In this document: positions 1 to 7,961 of the stretch, one piece after another
Position numbering within the stretch: position 1 is the first letter of the stretch
Layout of the letters: each line of letters opens with the position of its first letter
NCBI GenBank assembly: GCA_017514905.1
Contig: JAFWIK010000021.1
Coordinates: forward strand, 1 to 46,903
Source: Candidatus Saccharimonadota bacterium
GTDB taxonomy: Bacteria > Patescibacteriota > Saccharimonadia > Saccharimonadales > Saccharimonadaceae
Length of the DNA: 46,903 nt
Direction: 5' to 3'
Made by a program: the position numbers and the translations under genes
Notes under the pieces: generated by a model
Told to the model about the DNA's origin: nothing
What the model saw: the letters and a program-made list of their open reading frames with translations, nothing else
Databases searched by the model: none

Positions 1-1557
1 ACATTTACCATTCCAAGTGTCGTCCCGACAGACTCAACTCGTACATTTGATTATTGGGCCACAACGAACATTAGTCCAATTCCTTCATCCGCTCAATATC
101 CCGCAGGAAGTACTATTACTCTTACTAGTGCAAAAACAACTCAAAACCTTTATGCCATTTGGAGGACAGGATCTACTGACCCAGAATATACCATCACTTT
201 AAACGCCAACGGTGGTACAGGTGGTTCAACATCTACAACTGTAACTGAAGGAGCAACAGCTCTTGGTGCCATTACTTTGCCAACTAAAGCCAGTACGACC
301 AATACTAGAACCGTTTCAGGGTTTACTAAAACGTCCAGTGCTTCTGATGCTACTATATCGTCTACTACTACATTAAATAGTACCAGTACTACTTCCTATA
401 CCTTCAATGGTTGGTATAATGAAGCTGCTGCAACTAACAAGATTGCTACTAGTGCTAATATACCAGCATTACAAGCTAACACTAGCTACACTAATGCAAA
501 TGCAGAATGGACTAGTACTGATGAGAATATCACTCTCTATGCTGGCTATTCATCTACTTCTACTCCATATAATTCAGTTACATTGCCAATCATTGAAAAA
601 GATAATTATACTTGTGGTTGGACTACTAACAGTTCTAGTACTAGCTATACCTACGCATCAGGTGCAAGCCTTACTCCAAGTAGTGATTTAGTGCTATATG
701 GTGTATGTAATAACGAAGCCCCAACAACCTATTATTATCAAATACTCTTTGATGGTAATGGTGGTACTGCGTCAACATATTCACTCAATTACGGCACAAC
801 AGAAACGTCACATACTTTCACTATCGGAAGTGGATACACTGCCACTCGTGAAGGCTATGATTTCAAAGGCTGGGCTACTAGTGCTGGAGCAACCACACCA
901 AATGTAGGAAGCACTATTACTCTCAACTCTTCTATGCCAGTTGATGAAGAAGGTTTAATTAGTAAAACCATCTATGCCGTCTGGAAAGAAAGTTCAACAC
1001 CAGTAGATCCTGACGATCCAGTAGGTCCAGACGGCCCAGTAGATCCAGACGACCCGGGCAAATCAAACGAAGAATCTAACGGCAAAAACTATCCTATCAC
1101 AAACAATACTCAAACATTAGGCGAAGATGATGATCTAATTATTAAATCTACTGGTAAAGCTGATAAATTCATCGGTCTAGAGATTGATGGTGAAGAGATT
1201 TCAAAAGAATTATATGAAGTTGAAACCGACCCCAAGACAGGTGGTATTATCATTAGCATTGACCATGATTTCGCTACTGACTTAGAAGATGGTGAACATA
1301 CGATTACCTTAATTTATGAAGATGGTACTTCTAAAGGAATTATCACAAAAAGTGGTGATAGCTTTATCATTGAAAATGTAGATATAGAAGTACCAGACAC
1401 TTCTAGCATTACTCCAGATACAGGTGCTATGACTAAGCATAATGAAAGTATTATTAGCAATGTTTCAATAGCTTTAGTTACTATCATAGTTCTCTCTTCT
1501 AGTATAGTGCTAATTACAAAAAGAAACGGTAAAAAGGTTTGCTTTAGCAAAAAATAA
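1..1557 (+). CDS. InlB/Listeria-Bacteroides repeat surface protein, C-terminal part (5' end outside window)
   Basis: The reading frame is open from base 1, so the gene starts upstream; an internal ATG at 277 is not its start. The product is Ser/Thr/Asn-rich with several Listeria-Bacteroides (InlB B-type) repeats: segments such as ITLNANGGTGG and ILFDGNGGTAS lead to GYDFKGWAT and end in LYAIW/IYAVW. A PVDPDDPVGPDGP linker follows, then a Lys/Asp-rich domain. The C-terminus has a TPDTG motif, a single hydrophobic helix (IALVTIIVLSSSIVLI) and a basic tail (KRNGKK), the layout of a sortase-type or membrane anchor. It is probably a cell-surface adhesin. The sorting function is inferred, since the motif is not a classical LPXTG. 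A strong terminator follows directly. Confidence 0.85.
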   Translation, partial: TFTIPSVVPTDSTRTFDYWATTNISPIPSSAQYPAGSTITLTSAKTTQNLYAIWRTGSTDPEYTITLNANGGTGGSTSTTVTEGATALGAITLPTKASTTNTRTVSGFTKTSSASDATISSTTTLNSTSTTSYTFNGWYNEAAATNKIATSANIPALQANTSYTNANAEWTSTDENITLYAGYSSTSTPYNSVTLPIIEKDNYTCGWTTNSSSTSYTYASGASLTPSSDLVLYGVCNNEAPTTYYYQILFDGNGGTASTYSLNYGTTETSHTFTIGSGYTATREGYDFKGWATSAGATTPNVGSTITLNSSMPVDEEGLISKTIYAVWKESSTPVDPDDPVGPDGPVDPDDPGKSNEESNGKNYPITNNTQTLGEDDDLIIKSTGKADKFIGLEIDGEEISKELYEVETDPKTGGIIISIDHDFATDLEDGEHTITLIYEDGTSKGIITKSGDSFIIENVDIEVPDTSSITPDTGAMTKHNESIISNVSIALVTIIVLSSSIVLITKRNGKKVCFSKK

Positions 1558-1570
1558 AAAATAAAGAAGC

Positions 1571-1603
1571 AAAAAAGTAGCAGAATTAATCTGCTACTTT
1601 TTT
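1571..1603 (+). terminator. Rho-independent terminator
   Basis: A perfect stem (AAGTAGCAG / CTGCTACTT) with an AATTAAT loop is followed by a T-run, immediately after the surface-protein stop codon. The A-run on the 5' side makes it potentially bidirectional. Confidence 0.9.
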
Positions 1604-1628
1604 GTTTGACCATCTACTCTTTAAAGAG

Positions 1629-1634
1629 TATAAT
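1629..1634 (+). promoter_or_regulatory. -10 box of proS, leaderless promoter
   Basis: A perfect TATAAT ends 7 nt before the ATG at 1642, so the transcription start would coincide with the start codon. This supports 1642 rather than the upstream in-frame ATG at 1606, which lies upstream of the -10 box. Confidence 0.75.
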
Positions 1635-1641
1635 AACTGTT

Positions 1642-2865
1642 ATGAAAATGTCACAATCTTTCGTTAAGACTTTACGTCAAGCTTCTAGCGAAGAAACCAC
1701 CAAAAACGGCGCACTTTTAACTCGTGCTGGTTACATACATAAAGAAATGGCCGGTATCTACGATTTCCTACCACTTGGCCTAAAAGTCCTCGAAAACATC
1801 AAGTCAATCATCCGCGAAGAATTAAATCAAATCGGCTGCGAAGAACTTCTCATGTCCACATTACAAAATCCCGAGCCATGGGAAAAAACCGGCCGCTTTT
1901 CTAATCAACAAGTTGACATTTGGTTCAAAACCGAACTAAGCTCCGGTGGCGAACTCGGTCTCGCTCCTACCCACGAAGAACCAATTACTGCCCTCATGAA
2001 AAGCTACGTCAAAAGCTACAAAGATTTACCAATCTCCGCCTACCAATTCCAAACTAAATTTCGAAACGAAAAACGCGCCAAATCTGGCATTCTGCGTGGC
2101 CGTGAATTCTTGATGAAAGACTTATATAGCTTCCACACCACACCAGAAGAGCTAGAATCTTATTACGATAAAATCATGAAAGTTTACCAAAGCATTTTTA
2201 ATCGCGTAGGTATTGGCGATATCACTTTTCCCTGCTTTGCTTCTGGTGGCATTTTTTCAAAATATTCTCACGAATTTCAAACTCTTCTTGATGTCGGCGA
2301 AGATACCGTTTACTATAATCAAGATAAATCCATCGTTCTAAATAAAGAAGTCTATACGGAAGAAGTATTAAATGACCTCGGCGTCAAACCAGAAGAATTA
2401 CAAACAGCTAACGCGGCAGAAGTTGGCAACATCTTCAAACTTCAAACTAAGTTTACTGATCCACTTGATCTTAAGTTTTCCGACGAAAACAATGTTGAAA
2501 AAGTTGTTTACATGGGCTGTTACGGTATTGGCGTTTCTAGACTCATGGGCGTCATCGCCGAAGTTTATGCCGACGATAAAGGATTAGTCTGGCCAGAGTC
2601 CATCGCTCCCTTTAAATATCATCTCATCGCCATTGGCGACGAAGGAATCAAGACCGCCAACGAATTATACAGAAAAAATCCAGAATCATTCCTTTATGAT
2701 AATCGAGAAGGTCTCCGTGTCGGCGAAAAATTCGCTGATGCCGATCTCATCGGTCTTCCCCAACGTATTGTTATTTCCGACAAAACTCTAGCCGAAAAAT
2801 CCGTAGAGATCACCGATCGCAAAACCGGCAAATCTGATCTACAACTTCTTTCTGATTTTTCTTAA
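1642..2865 (+). CDS. proS: Prolyl-tRNA synthetase, compact form without editing domain
   Basis: Charges tRNA-Pro with proline in the cytoplasm. Class II synthetase features are visible: GIYDFLPLG near the N-terminus (motif 1 region), motif 2 at about residues 139-160 (FRNEKRAKSG, GREFLMKDLYSFH) and motif 3 at about residue 292 (GCYGIGVSRLMG). Only about 140 residues separate motifs 2 and 3, against roughly 300 in the usual bacterial enzyme, so the YbaK-like INS editing domain is absent. A short C-terminal anticodon-binding domain follows (LIAIGDEGIKTA). At 407 residues it is much shorter than the about 570 of E. coli ProRS. The start at 1642 is chosen from the leaderless promoter. Its 3' end overlaps the convergent aminopeptidase gene by 56 bp. 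Three tRNA-Pro genes lie about 4.5 kb downstream. Confidence 0.95.
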   Translation: MKMSQSFVKTLRQASSEETTKNGALLTRAGYIHKEMAGIYDFLPLGLKVLENIKSIIREELNQIGCEELLMSTLQNPEPWEKTGRFSNQQVDIWFKTELSSGGELGLAPTHEEPITALMKSYVKSYKDLPISAYQFQTKFRNEKRAKSGILRGREFLMKDLYSFHTTPEELESYYDKIMKVYQSIFNRVGIGDITFPCFASGGIFSKYSHEFQTLLDVGEDTVYYNQDKSIVLNKEVYTEEVLNDLGVKPEELQTANAAEVGNIFKLQTKFTDPLDLKFSDENNVEKVVYMGCYGIGVSRLMGVIAEVYADDKGLVWPESIAPFKYHLIAIGDEGIKTANELYRKNPESFLYDNREGLRVGEKFADADLIGLPQRIVISDKTLAEKSVEITDRKTGKSDLQLLSDFS

Positions 2866-5305
2866 TTAATTCAAGTCTGGCTTTGATTTCATTTTTACCA
2901 ATTTCAATCGCTCGCATGAGCGTCGGGTCATCTTTCATCGGCTCAAAGAACTCACAGAATTTACCGAATTCTTCCCCAGTCCGCGCTAACCTGCCAATCA
3001 CCATCGGATAATCGCTCAGTGTCTTTTCTCCGCCTGTCTTTTTAATCGTCTCCCAATTATTAATCATCCAATCAAACACTTTCATACGCGCCTTCGGATT
3101 TCGGTAAAGCCCTACAAAAAGGTGCAGCTGATCTTGCGGCTTCACCACTTCTGTATCATCCAAAAGTTTCATTACTTTGTTAAGCTCCTTTTGATCGCGC
3201 ACCAAAGTCGCAGCCGCTAGATAATCAAATTTCACATCTGGATCGGCAACTGTTTGATACTTTTCTAAATATTCGTCCACTATTTCGGACTTCAAATAAA
3301 TCTTCGCACTCAAAATATTATCGCGAATCTCCGTATCCATTTTTTTATAGTCTTCTTGGTACCAGTTAGCTAATTCTTTAAAACGCTTCTTATCCTCCGC
3401 ATAATAATCTAGCGCCATCAAATTCGCCCTCAGCCTAATCGTATTTTCACTATCGTTCTCACCCGTTTTCATACCTACTTCGTCCAACTTCCGATCTACT
3501 AATTTCAAAACATATTTCTTTAACATCTTTTCTTCTTCTGATTCATCATCAACATAAACCACCAAATTACTTATGAGCCCTGCCACTTTATTCCAAACTG
3601 CCGCTTGATTATCATCTTTAAAATGCATAGCAAGTGGTACTAGTGAAGCCGCACTCTGTATTCCAGCCTTCGTAATCAAATCTCGATCAATTAGAAGCCT
3701 CAACTTTTCTTCTAATCCTAATTTGTCAAATTTTTCCAATCTTTCCGCAAACTCCGTTTCCGTCAAATTCAACACATAATGCCCGCTCATATCCTCTGTC
3801 ACTCGTGGAATCGGCCACTCGCCTTTCTCGCACGGCCCATCCAACAAAAATCTTTGCTGGTTAAATTTCTCAAAGTTCCCTTCTTCATTAGTAATTACGG
3901 GATAACCTGGTTTGTCAATAAAGGCATGCATTAATCTCTTTGGATCAAATTCAGCGTATGGCTTCAAAGCATCCCACAAATCATCACCCACTGTGTTCCG
4001 ATATTGAAACTTTTTGAAATAATCACGAATTCCTTTGCAAAACTCTTCCCAGCCCGTCAAACGAATGAGCATCAGCATTAATCTCGCGCCCTTCGCATAC
4101 ACAATTGCTCCATCAAATAATGTTGCAATTTCTTCCGGACTTTTTACTTCCTGATGTACCGACTGCACGCCTTTATATGCGTCTCTTAGCAAAGCCGCAT
4201 AAGCATCACTAGTAAAGAACGCCTCAAAAATCTTATACTCCGGATGGATATAATCCGTCGCATAATATTCCATCACCGAAGCAAACGATTCATTCAGCCA
4301 CAGATCATCCCACCATTTCATTGTCACAAGATCGCCAAACCACTGATGTGAAAGTTCATGCGAAACAGTTAAAGCCACCGACTTTTTAGTACCAAGCGTT
4401 GCGTTTGGAGATGCTAGCATCATTGATTCACGATAAGTCACGAGCCCCCAGTTTTCCATCGCTCCTGCCTCAAAATCCGGTAAAGCCACCTGGTCCAATT
4501 TTTTCAAAGGATAAGGTAAGCCAAAATTGTCATCATAAAACTCCAGCGCTCTTGCCGCAATTTCATTAGCAAAATCAACTGATTCAACATCTTGGTTCAA
4601 GGCACAATAGGTTGTAATTTCTACACCATGTTTATTATTCACTGTTCGCCCATGAAACTTGCCAATTACCCAAGCAAGCAGATATGTCGACATCCGTGGC
4701 GTCGGCTCGAACGACACCACTTTAGCGCCAGAGCAAAAATTCGGTTCGGCGCCGCGTCCGGCCGGCCCGTCGCCACGGGCGGCCGGCGCTAATTCTCGCG
4801 CTGCCGCGCTCCGCAATGCGCCGAACCGAACTTTAGCCTCTGGCGTATTAGCCAGTATCGCATCGTTCGAGCCTTTCGGCACGGCTATCGACAGCTCAAA
4901 TACAGCTTTGGCGGCCGGTTCATCAATGCACGGAAACGCTTCCCGCGCATAATGACTCTCGAATTGTGTCGCCACAATCGTTTCAGTTTTACCGTTATAC
5001 TCATACGTCGACAAATATGCACCCTGCATATTTTCATTCAATTTACCGTGATAGAAAATCCTGATTTCCGCATTACCCAGTGACACATCCTTGATCTCTA
5101 AAGTCTTTCCATCAGCTTTATACTGCACTTCCTTACCATCAACAAAAACATCTGTAATTTCCAGATTCACAGCGTGAAACTTAACTATTTCATTTGAAAT
5201 TTTACCAATAACAACTATTTCTCCACCAATCGTCTTTTTATTTTTGTCAATCGCTAGATTTAAAACATACTTCTCTGGTACAAAATAATCTAAAAATCTT
5301 TCCAC
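2810..5305 (-). CDS. M1-family aminopeptidase with in-frame palindromic insertion
   Basis: Zinc metalloaminopeptidase of the M1 (PepN/aminopeptidase N) family, removing N-terminal residues from peptides, probably in the cytoplasm because no signal peptide is visible. It has the exopeptidase motif GAMEN (about residue 280), the zinc site HELSH (about 313-317) and the downstream NESFA glutamate. The start is GTG, preceded by a strong Shine-Dalgarno (AAGGGGGTAAG), 9 nt after the ftsH stop, so ftsH and this gene form an operon. Residues about 145-200, between the conserved VPKG segment and FEPTPRMSTY, carry a GC-rich insert read as [19 protein letters not shown]. This is copy 1 of a three-copy palindromic element (4704-4873). 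The insertion is in frame and the catalytic domain is intact, so the enzyme is probably functional. At 831 residues it is of usual size for the family. Its C-terminus overlaps proS on the other strand. Confidence 0.95.
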   Translation of the reverse strand: MERFLDYFVPEKYVLNLAIDKNKKTIGGEIVVIGKISNEIVKFHAVNLEITDVFVDGKEVQYKADGKTLEIKDVSLGNAEIRIFYHGKLNENMQGAYLSTYEYNGKTETIVATQFESHYAREAFPCIDEPAAKAVFELSIAVPKGSNDAILANTPEAKVRFGALRSAAARELAPAARGDGPAGRGAEPNFCSGAKVVSFEPTPRMSTYLLAWVIGKFHGRTVNNKHGVEITTYCALNQDVESVDFANEIAARALEFYDDNFGLPYPLKKLDQVALPDFEAGAMENWGLVTYRESMMLASPNATLGTKKSVALTVSHELSHQWFGDLVTMKWWDDLWLNESFASVMEYYATDYIHPEYKIFEAFFTSDAYAALLRDAYKGVQSVHQEVKSPEEIATLFDGAIVYAKGARLMLMLIRLTGWEEFCKGIRDYFKKFQYRNTVGDDLWDALKPYAEFDPKRLMHAFIDKPGYPVITNEEGNFEKFNQQRFLLDGPCEKGEWPIPRVTEDMSGHYVLNLTETEFAERLEKFDKLGLEEKLRLLIDRDLITKAGIQSAASLVPLAMHFKDDNQAAVWNKVAGLISNLVVYVDDESEEEKMLKKYVLKLVDRKLDEVGMKTGENDSENTIRLRANLMALDYYAEDKKRFKELANWYQEDYKKMDTEIRDNILSAKIYLKSEIVDEYLEKYQTVADPDVKFDYLAAATLVRDQKELNKVMKLLDDTEVVKPQDQLHLFVGLYRNPKARMKVFDWMINNWETIKKTGGEKTLSDYPMVIGRLARTGEEFGKFCEFFEPMKDDPTLMRAIEIGKNEIKARLELIKKNQKEVVDQICRFCDR
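4704..4873. repeat. Palindromic protein-coding insertion element, copy 1 (in aminopeptidase gene)
   Basis: The 60-bp GC-rich core is at 4754-4813 (starts GCGTCCGGCCGGCCCGTCGC on the plus strand, ends CTGCCGCGCTCCG). It differs from the other cores only at its position 41: copy 3 is identical and copy 2 differs by one base. The core holds two hairpin modules (GCCCGT-CGCC-ACGGGC and GCGC-TGCC-GCGC). It is flanked by imperfect inverted arms unique to this site. The outermost matches are GGCTCGAACGA (4704-4714) with TCGTTCGAGCC (4863-4873). The innermost are TTCGGTTCGGCGC with GCGCCGAACCGAA. The host gene reads through the core without a stop. Confidence 0.9.
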
Positions 5306-5314
5306 CTTACCCCC

Positions 5315-7234
5315 TTAATGCAATTTAGCTGCTGTTGGTAGTTTACTATCCTTTAGAAGTGGAGCCAAATCCGCTTCTTCTAGAGTCTCATGTGTCAGGA
5401 GTTCTTCTGCAAGTTTATCTAGTGTCTTTTTATTCGCTTTCAATACTTCTTCTGCACGTCTAGCCGCTTCATCCGAAAGCTTCTTTATTTCCGCATCAAT
5501 TATTTCAGCAGTTTTTTCTGAATAAGGTTTACCGGCAGTGATTGTATAATATCCCGTCGATTCATCCGGGAAAACCAAGTTTCGAGTTTCCCCGCCCATG
5601 CCTTCTTCTACTACCATCGACTTTGCGAGCTCTGCCACATTTTTGAGGTCCGATGAAGCGCCTGTCGTAATCGCATCAGTACCAAAAATCAATTTTTCTG
5701 CTACTCTACCACCCATGCCACGTGCCAAAATATCCTTCAGCTCAAACACACTCTTATAGCTACGATCTTCTGGCGGCAAAAACCAAGTCACACCGCCCGT
5801 ACTGCCACGCGGGATAATCGTGATCTTGTGCACTGGATCAGAATCGGGTAGCACATGCCCCACAATTGCATGACCAGCCTCGTGATACGCCGTGATCTTG
5901 CGCTCTTTCTCGTTCATCACTTTCGACTTTCGTTCCGGTCCAATCGCCACTCTTTCAAAAGCCTCTACTACGTCTTTGTTCGAAATCGCCCTATGCCCTT
6001 CACGCGCCGCAGTAATCGCTGCCTCATTCGCAATATTTGCAAGATCAGCCCCAGACGAACCTGCAGTCTTTTTAGCTAATGATTCTAGATCCACATCCTC
6101 TGAGACAGGTTTACCCTTAAAATGTACTTTCAGAATCTCTAGACGATCTTTTCTCTCCGGCAAAGTCACATTCACATGTCTATCAAATCGCCCTGGACGA
6201 AGTAACGCTTTATCAAGCATATCTACCCGGTTAGTCGCCGCCATCACAATCACGCCCGAGTCATTATCGAACCCATCCATTTCTACTAAAATCTGATTCA
6301 GAGTTTGCTCATCTTCCCGCCCAGCACCGCCTCTCGCATCACGTTTATGTGCCACCGCATCAATTTCATCAATAAAGATAATTGAAGGAGCATTTTTCTT
6401 AGCTTTGCTAAACAAATCACGCACCCTTGATGCGCCCACACCCACAAACATCTCAGCAAATTCCGAACCCGATATTGAGAAAAACGGCACATTCGCTTCA
6501 CCAGCTACGGCGCGCGCCATCAATGTCTTACCAGTGCCCGGCTCGCCTGCGAGTAGCACCCCACGTGGAATTTTTGCTCCAAGTTTTTCATACTTTTTTG
6601 GGCTTTTCAAAAAGTCCACTATTTCGGTTAAATCCTGCTTAGCCGATTCATTACCAGCCACATCTTTGAAAGTTACTTTCTTTTTATCTGGGCCGTACAA
6701 CTTCGCCCTTGCCTTACCAAAACCAAGCGATTGATTATTTGCCATATTGGCTTGCTTCATCATCCAGGAGAAGAAAACCACAATTGCCACAATTGGGAGC
6801 ACCGTCAGAGCTACATCAAGCACAATCCCCCACGCATCAACATCTTCTTTGTACTCAATAATCGGATATTGCTCCTGGCACTTCGTCAATTCCTCCCCCT
6901 CCAAATCCTCACAATGATTTACTAAGCCTTGGTCATAAAGCGTACCAGAATTATCCTTGCGTGAAGTTTCAGTCGGTTGATCCTTGCCTTTTAAGGTAAT
7001 GTCAAGCGTGTTCCCCGTCACTGTAATTCTTGCAATATCACCATCTGGATCATTTGCTCTCTTAATCACTTCCGAAATCGGCACTTCGGTTTTTTGTGCT
7101 TTACCATAGTTCATACTACTAATCAAAAAAGCTCCAAAAAAAATCAATACCACCGCAAACATCACACTTCGAATAGTATTCGATTTATTATTGACTGGTT
7201 TCCCTTTTGTTTTATTCGTAATATTTTCCGCCAC
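5315..7234 (-). CDS. ftsH: ATP-dependent zinc metalloprotease FtsH
   Basis: Membrane-anchored AAA+ protease that extracts and degrades membrane and short-lived cytosolic proteins as a hexamer. Visible features in order are an N-terminal transmembrane helix ([16 protein letters not shown]), an extracytoplasmic region with a [13 protein letters not shown] segment, a second helix ([20 protein letters not shown]), Walker A GEPGTGKT (about 227-234; the usual second residue is Pro), Walker [10 protein letters not shown], the second region of homology ([10 protein letters not shown]) and the zinc motif HEAGH (about 451-455). The 639 residues are normal. The GTG start has AAAGGAG about 8 nt upstream. 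The aminopeptidase follows 9 nt downstream, giving a proteolysis operon. Its promoter region is shared back-to-back with the tRNA-Pro cluster. Confidence 0.98.
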   Translation of the reverse strand: MAENITNKTKGKPVNNKSNTIRSVMFAVVLIFFGAFLISSMNYGKAQKTEVPISEVIKRANDPDGDIARITVTGNTLDITLKGKDQPTETSRKDNSGTLYDQGLVNHCEDLEGEELTKCQEQYPIIEYKEDVDAWGIVLDVALTVLPIVAIVVFFSWMMKQANMANNQSLGFGKARAKLYGPDKKKVTFKDVAGNESAKQDLTEIVDFLKSPKKYEKLGAKIPRGVLLAGEPGTGKTLMARAVAGEANVPFFSISGSEFAEMFVGVGASRVRDLFSKAKKNAPSIIFIDEIDAVAHKRDARGGAGREDEQTLNQILVEMDGFDNDSGVIVMAATNRVDMLDKALLRPGRFDRHVNVTLPERKDRLEILKVHFKGKPVSEDVDLESLAKKTAGSSGADLANIANEAAITAAREGHRAISNKDVVEAFERVAIGPERKSKVMNEKERKITAYHEAGHAIVGHVLPDSDPVHKITIIPRGSTGGVTWFLPPEDRSYKSVFELKDILARGMGGRVAEKLIFGTDAITTGASSDLKNVAELAKSMVVEEGMGGETRNLVFPDESTGYYTITAGKPYSEKTAEIIDAEIKKLSDEAARRAEEVLKANKKTLDKLAEELLTHETLEEADLAPLLKDSKLPTAAKLH

Positions 7235-7286
7235 TTAAATTTTCTCCTTTATCTCTTTATTTTACCACATTTATACGAATATATGA

Positions 7287-7292
7287 TATAAT
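7287..7292 (+). promoter_or_regulatory. -10 box of tRNA-Pro cluster
   Basis: A perfect TATAAT lies 10 nt before the first base of tRNA-Pro(TGG), in the 68-bp gap to the divergent ftsH. No tRNA-internal alternative promoter is obvious, so the cluster is probably one transcript. Confidence 0.7.
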
Positions 7293-7302
7293 TTATATGT
7301 GC

Positions 7303-7378
7303 CTGGGTGTGGCGCAGTTGGTAGCGCGCGACTTTTGGGAAGTCGAGGCCGCTGGTTCAAGTCCAGTCACCCAGACCA
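7303..7378 (+). tRNA. tRNA-Pro (anticodon TGG)
   Basis: Acceptor CTGGGTG pairs with CACCCAG, followed by discriminator A and an encoded CCA. The anticodon stem CGACT/AGTCG closes the loop TTTGGGA, with anticodon TGG. First of a proline cluster. Confidence 0.95.
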
Positions 7379-7392
7379 TTTTTTGTAATTTT

Positions 7393-7469
7393 CTGGGATT
7401 GGCGCAGCCTGGTAGCGCGCACGCATGGGGTGCGTGAGGTCGCAAGTTCAAATCTTGTATCCCAGACCA
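7393..7469 (+). tRNA. tRNA-Pro (anticodon GGG)
   Basis: Acceptor CTGGGAT pairs with ATCCCAG and CCA is encoded. The anticodon stem CACGC/GCGTG closes the loop ATGGGGT, with anticodon GGG. It lies 14 nt after tRNA-Pro(TGG) and is probably cotranscribed with it. Confidence 0.95.
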
Positions 7470-7476
7470 AAACCAT

Positions 7477-7540
7477 CTGGGTGTGGCGCAGTTGGTAGCG
7501 CTTTAGCGTAGGGACGCTGAGGTCGTCAGTTCAAGTCACA
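7477..7540 (+). pseudogene. Degenerate tRNA-Pro copy
   Basis: It begins like its neighbour tRNA-Pro(CGG) (CTGGGTGTGGCGCAGTTGG) and shares GACGCTGAGGTCGTCAGTTC. The anticodon loop is one base short (TAGGGA between TAGCG and CGCTG). The 3' T-arm and acceptor are lost: after TTCAAGTCA the sequence is unrelated and no CACCCAG/CCA follows. It is best read as a broken tandem duplicate. It sits between two intact proline tRNAs, so it would be transcribed as spacer. Confidence 0.85.
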
Positions 7541-7551
7541 AATCATCATTT

Positions 7552-7627
7552 CTGGGTGTGGCGCAGTTGGTAGCGCGCAGCGTTCGGGACGCTGAGGTCG
7601 TCAGTTCAAGTCTGATCACCCAGACCA
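7552..7627 (+). tRNA. tRNA-Pro (anticodon CGG)
   Basis: Acceptor CTGGGTG pairs with CACCCAG and CCA is encoded. The anticodon stem CAGCG/CGCTG closes the loop TTCGGGA, with anticodon CGG. It completes a full set of three proline isoacceptors in one cluster. Confidence 0.95.
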
Positions 7628-7697
7628 TCACAGCTAGAGTTGGCGCATTCCAATACCATATTGCACTACAAATACAAAGTTAGGAGTCTAAAAAATG

Positions 7698-7722
7698 TAG
7701 ACAAAAAATTGTCTATTTTTTC
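7698..7722 (+). terminator. Terminator of the tRNA-Pro cluster
   Basis: The stem TAGACA/TGTCTA around AAAAAT is followed by a T-run. It overlaps the last codon of the convergent 79-aa gene and could also act on that strand. Confidence 0.7.
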
Positions 7723-7952
7723 TTTCCTTTTTTACGATTCTTTATTTTTTCAAACAATTCAATTACCCAACCACCCCAAAAAAGAACACCAGGCCATATT
7801 AAAAGGGTTATGATTAATATTAACCACATTTCTGGAGAAGCTTCAGTTTGTCCTCCACAATGACAATCCTTTCCTTCTGGACAACTTGCTAAACACTCGT
7901 AATATTCCTCTTGTTGGCTATAGCTATCTGCTTTTTCTTCATATAAATCCAT
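7713..7952 (-). CDS. Small single-pass membrane protein, unknown function
   Basis: 79 residues. The acidic N-terminus (MDLYEEKADSYSQQEEYYE) leads into a Cys-rich stretch (CLASCPEGKDCHCGG, four cysteines). One hydrophobic helix (MWLILIITLLIWPGVLFWGG) and a strongly basic tail (KNRKKGKKK) follow. The start lies 9 nt after the uvrD stop, with a GGATGAGGA Shine-Dalgarno-like sequence formed by the end of uvrD, so the two genes are probably cotranscribed. I do not recognise the family. The Cys-rich segment could bind metal or form disulfides depending on topology. The coding status is supported by spacing, ribosome-binding site and membrane-protein composition. Confidence 0.65.
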   Translation of the reverse strand: MDLYEEKADSYSQQEEYYECLASCPEGKDCHCGGQTEASPEMWLILIITLLIWPGVLFWGGWVIELFEKIKNRKKGKKK

Positions 7953-7961
7953 TTTTAATCC

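Noticed and set aside
17-907. Alternative plus-strand frames (17-202, 407-691, 698-907) inside the first surface gene
   Set aside because: The frame containing 1-1557 is open throughout and has clear InlB-type repeats; the others are shadows of low-complexity DNA.
4741-4830. GC-rich insert as an assembly chimera or vector contamination
   Set aside because: Three near-identical copies occur in three genes, each in frame and each with its own complementary arms, which a chimera would not produce.
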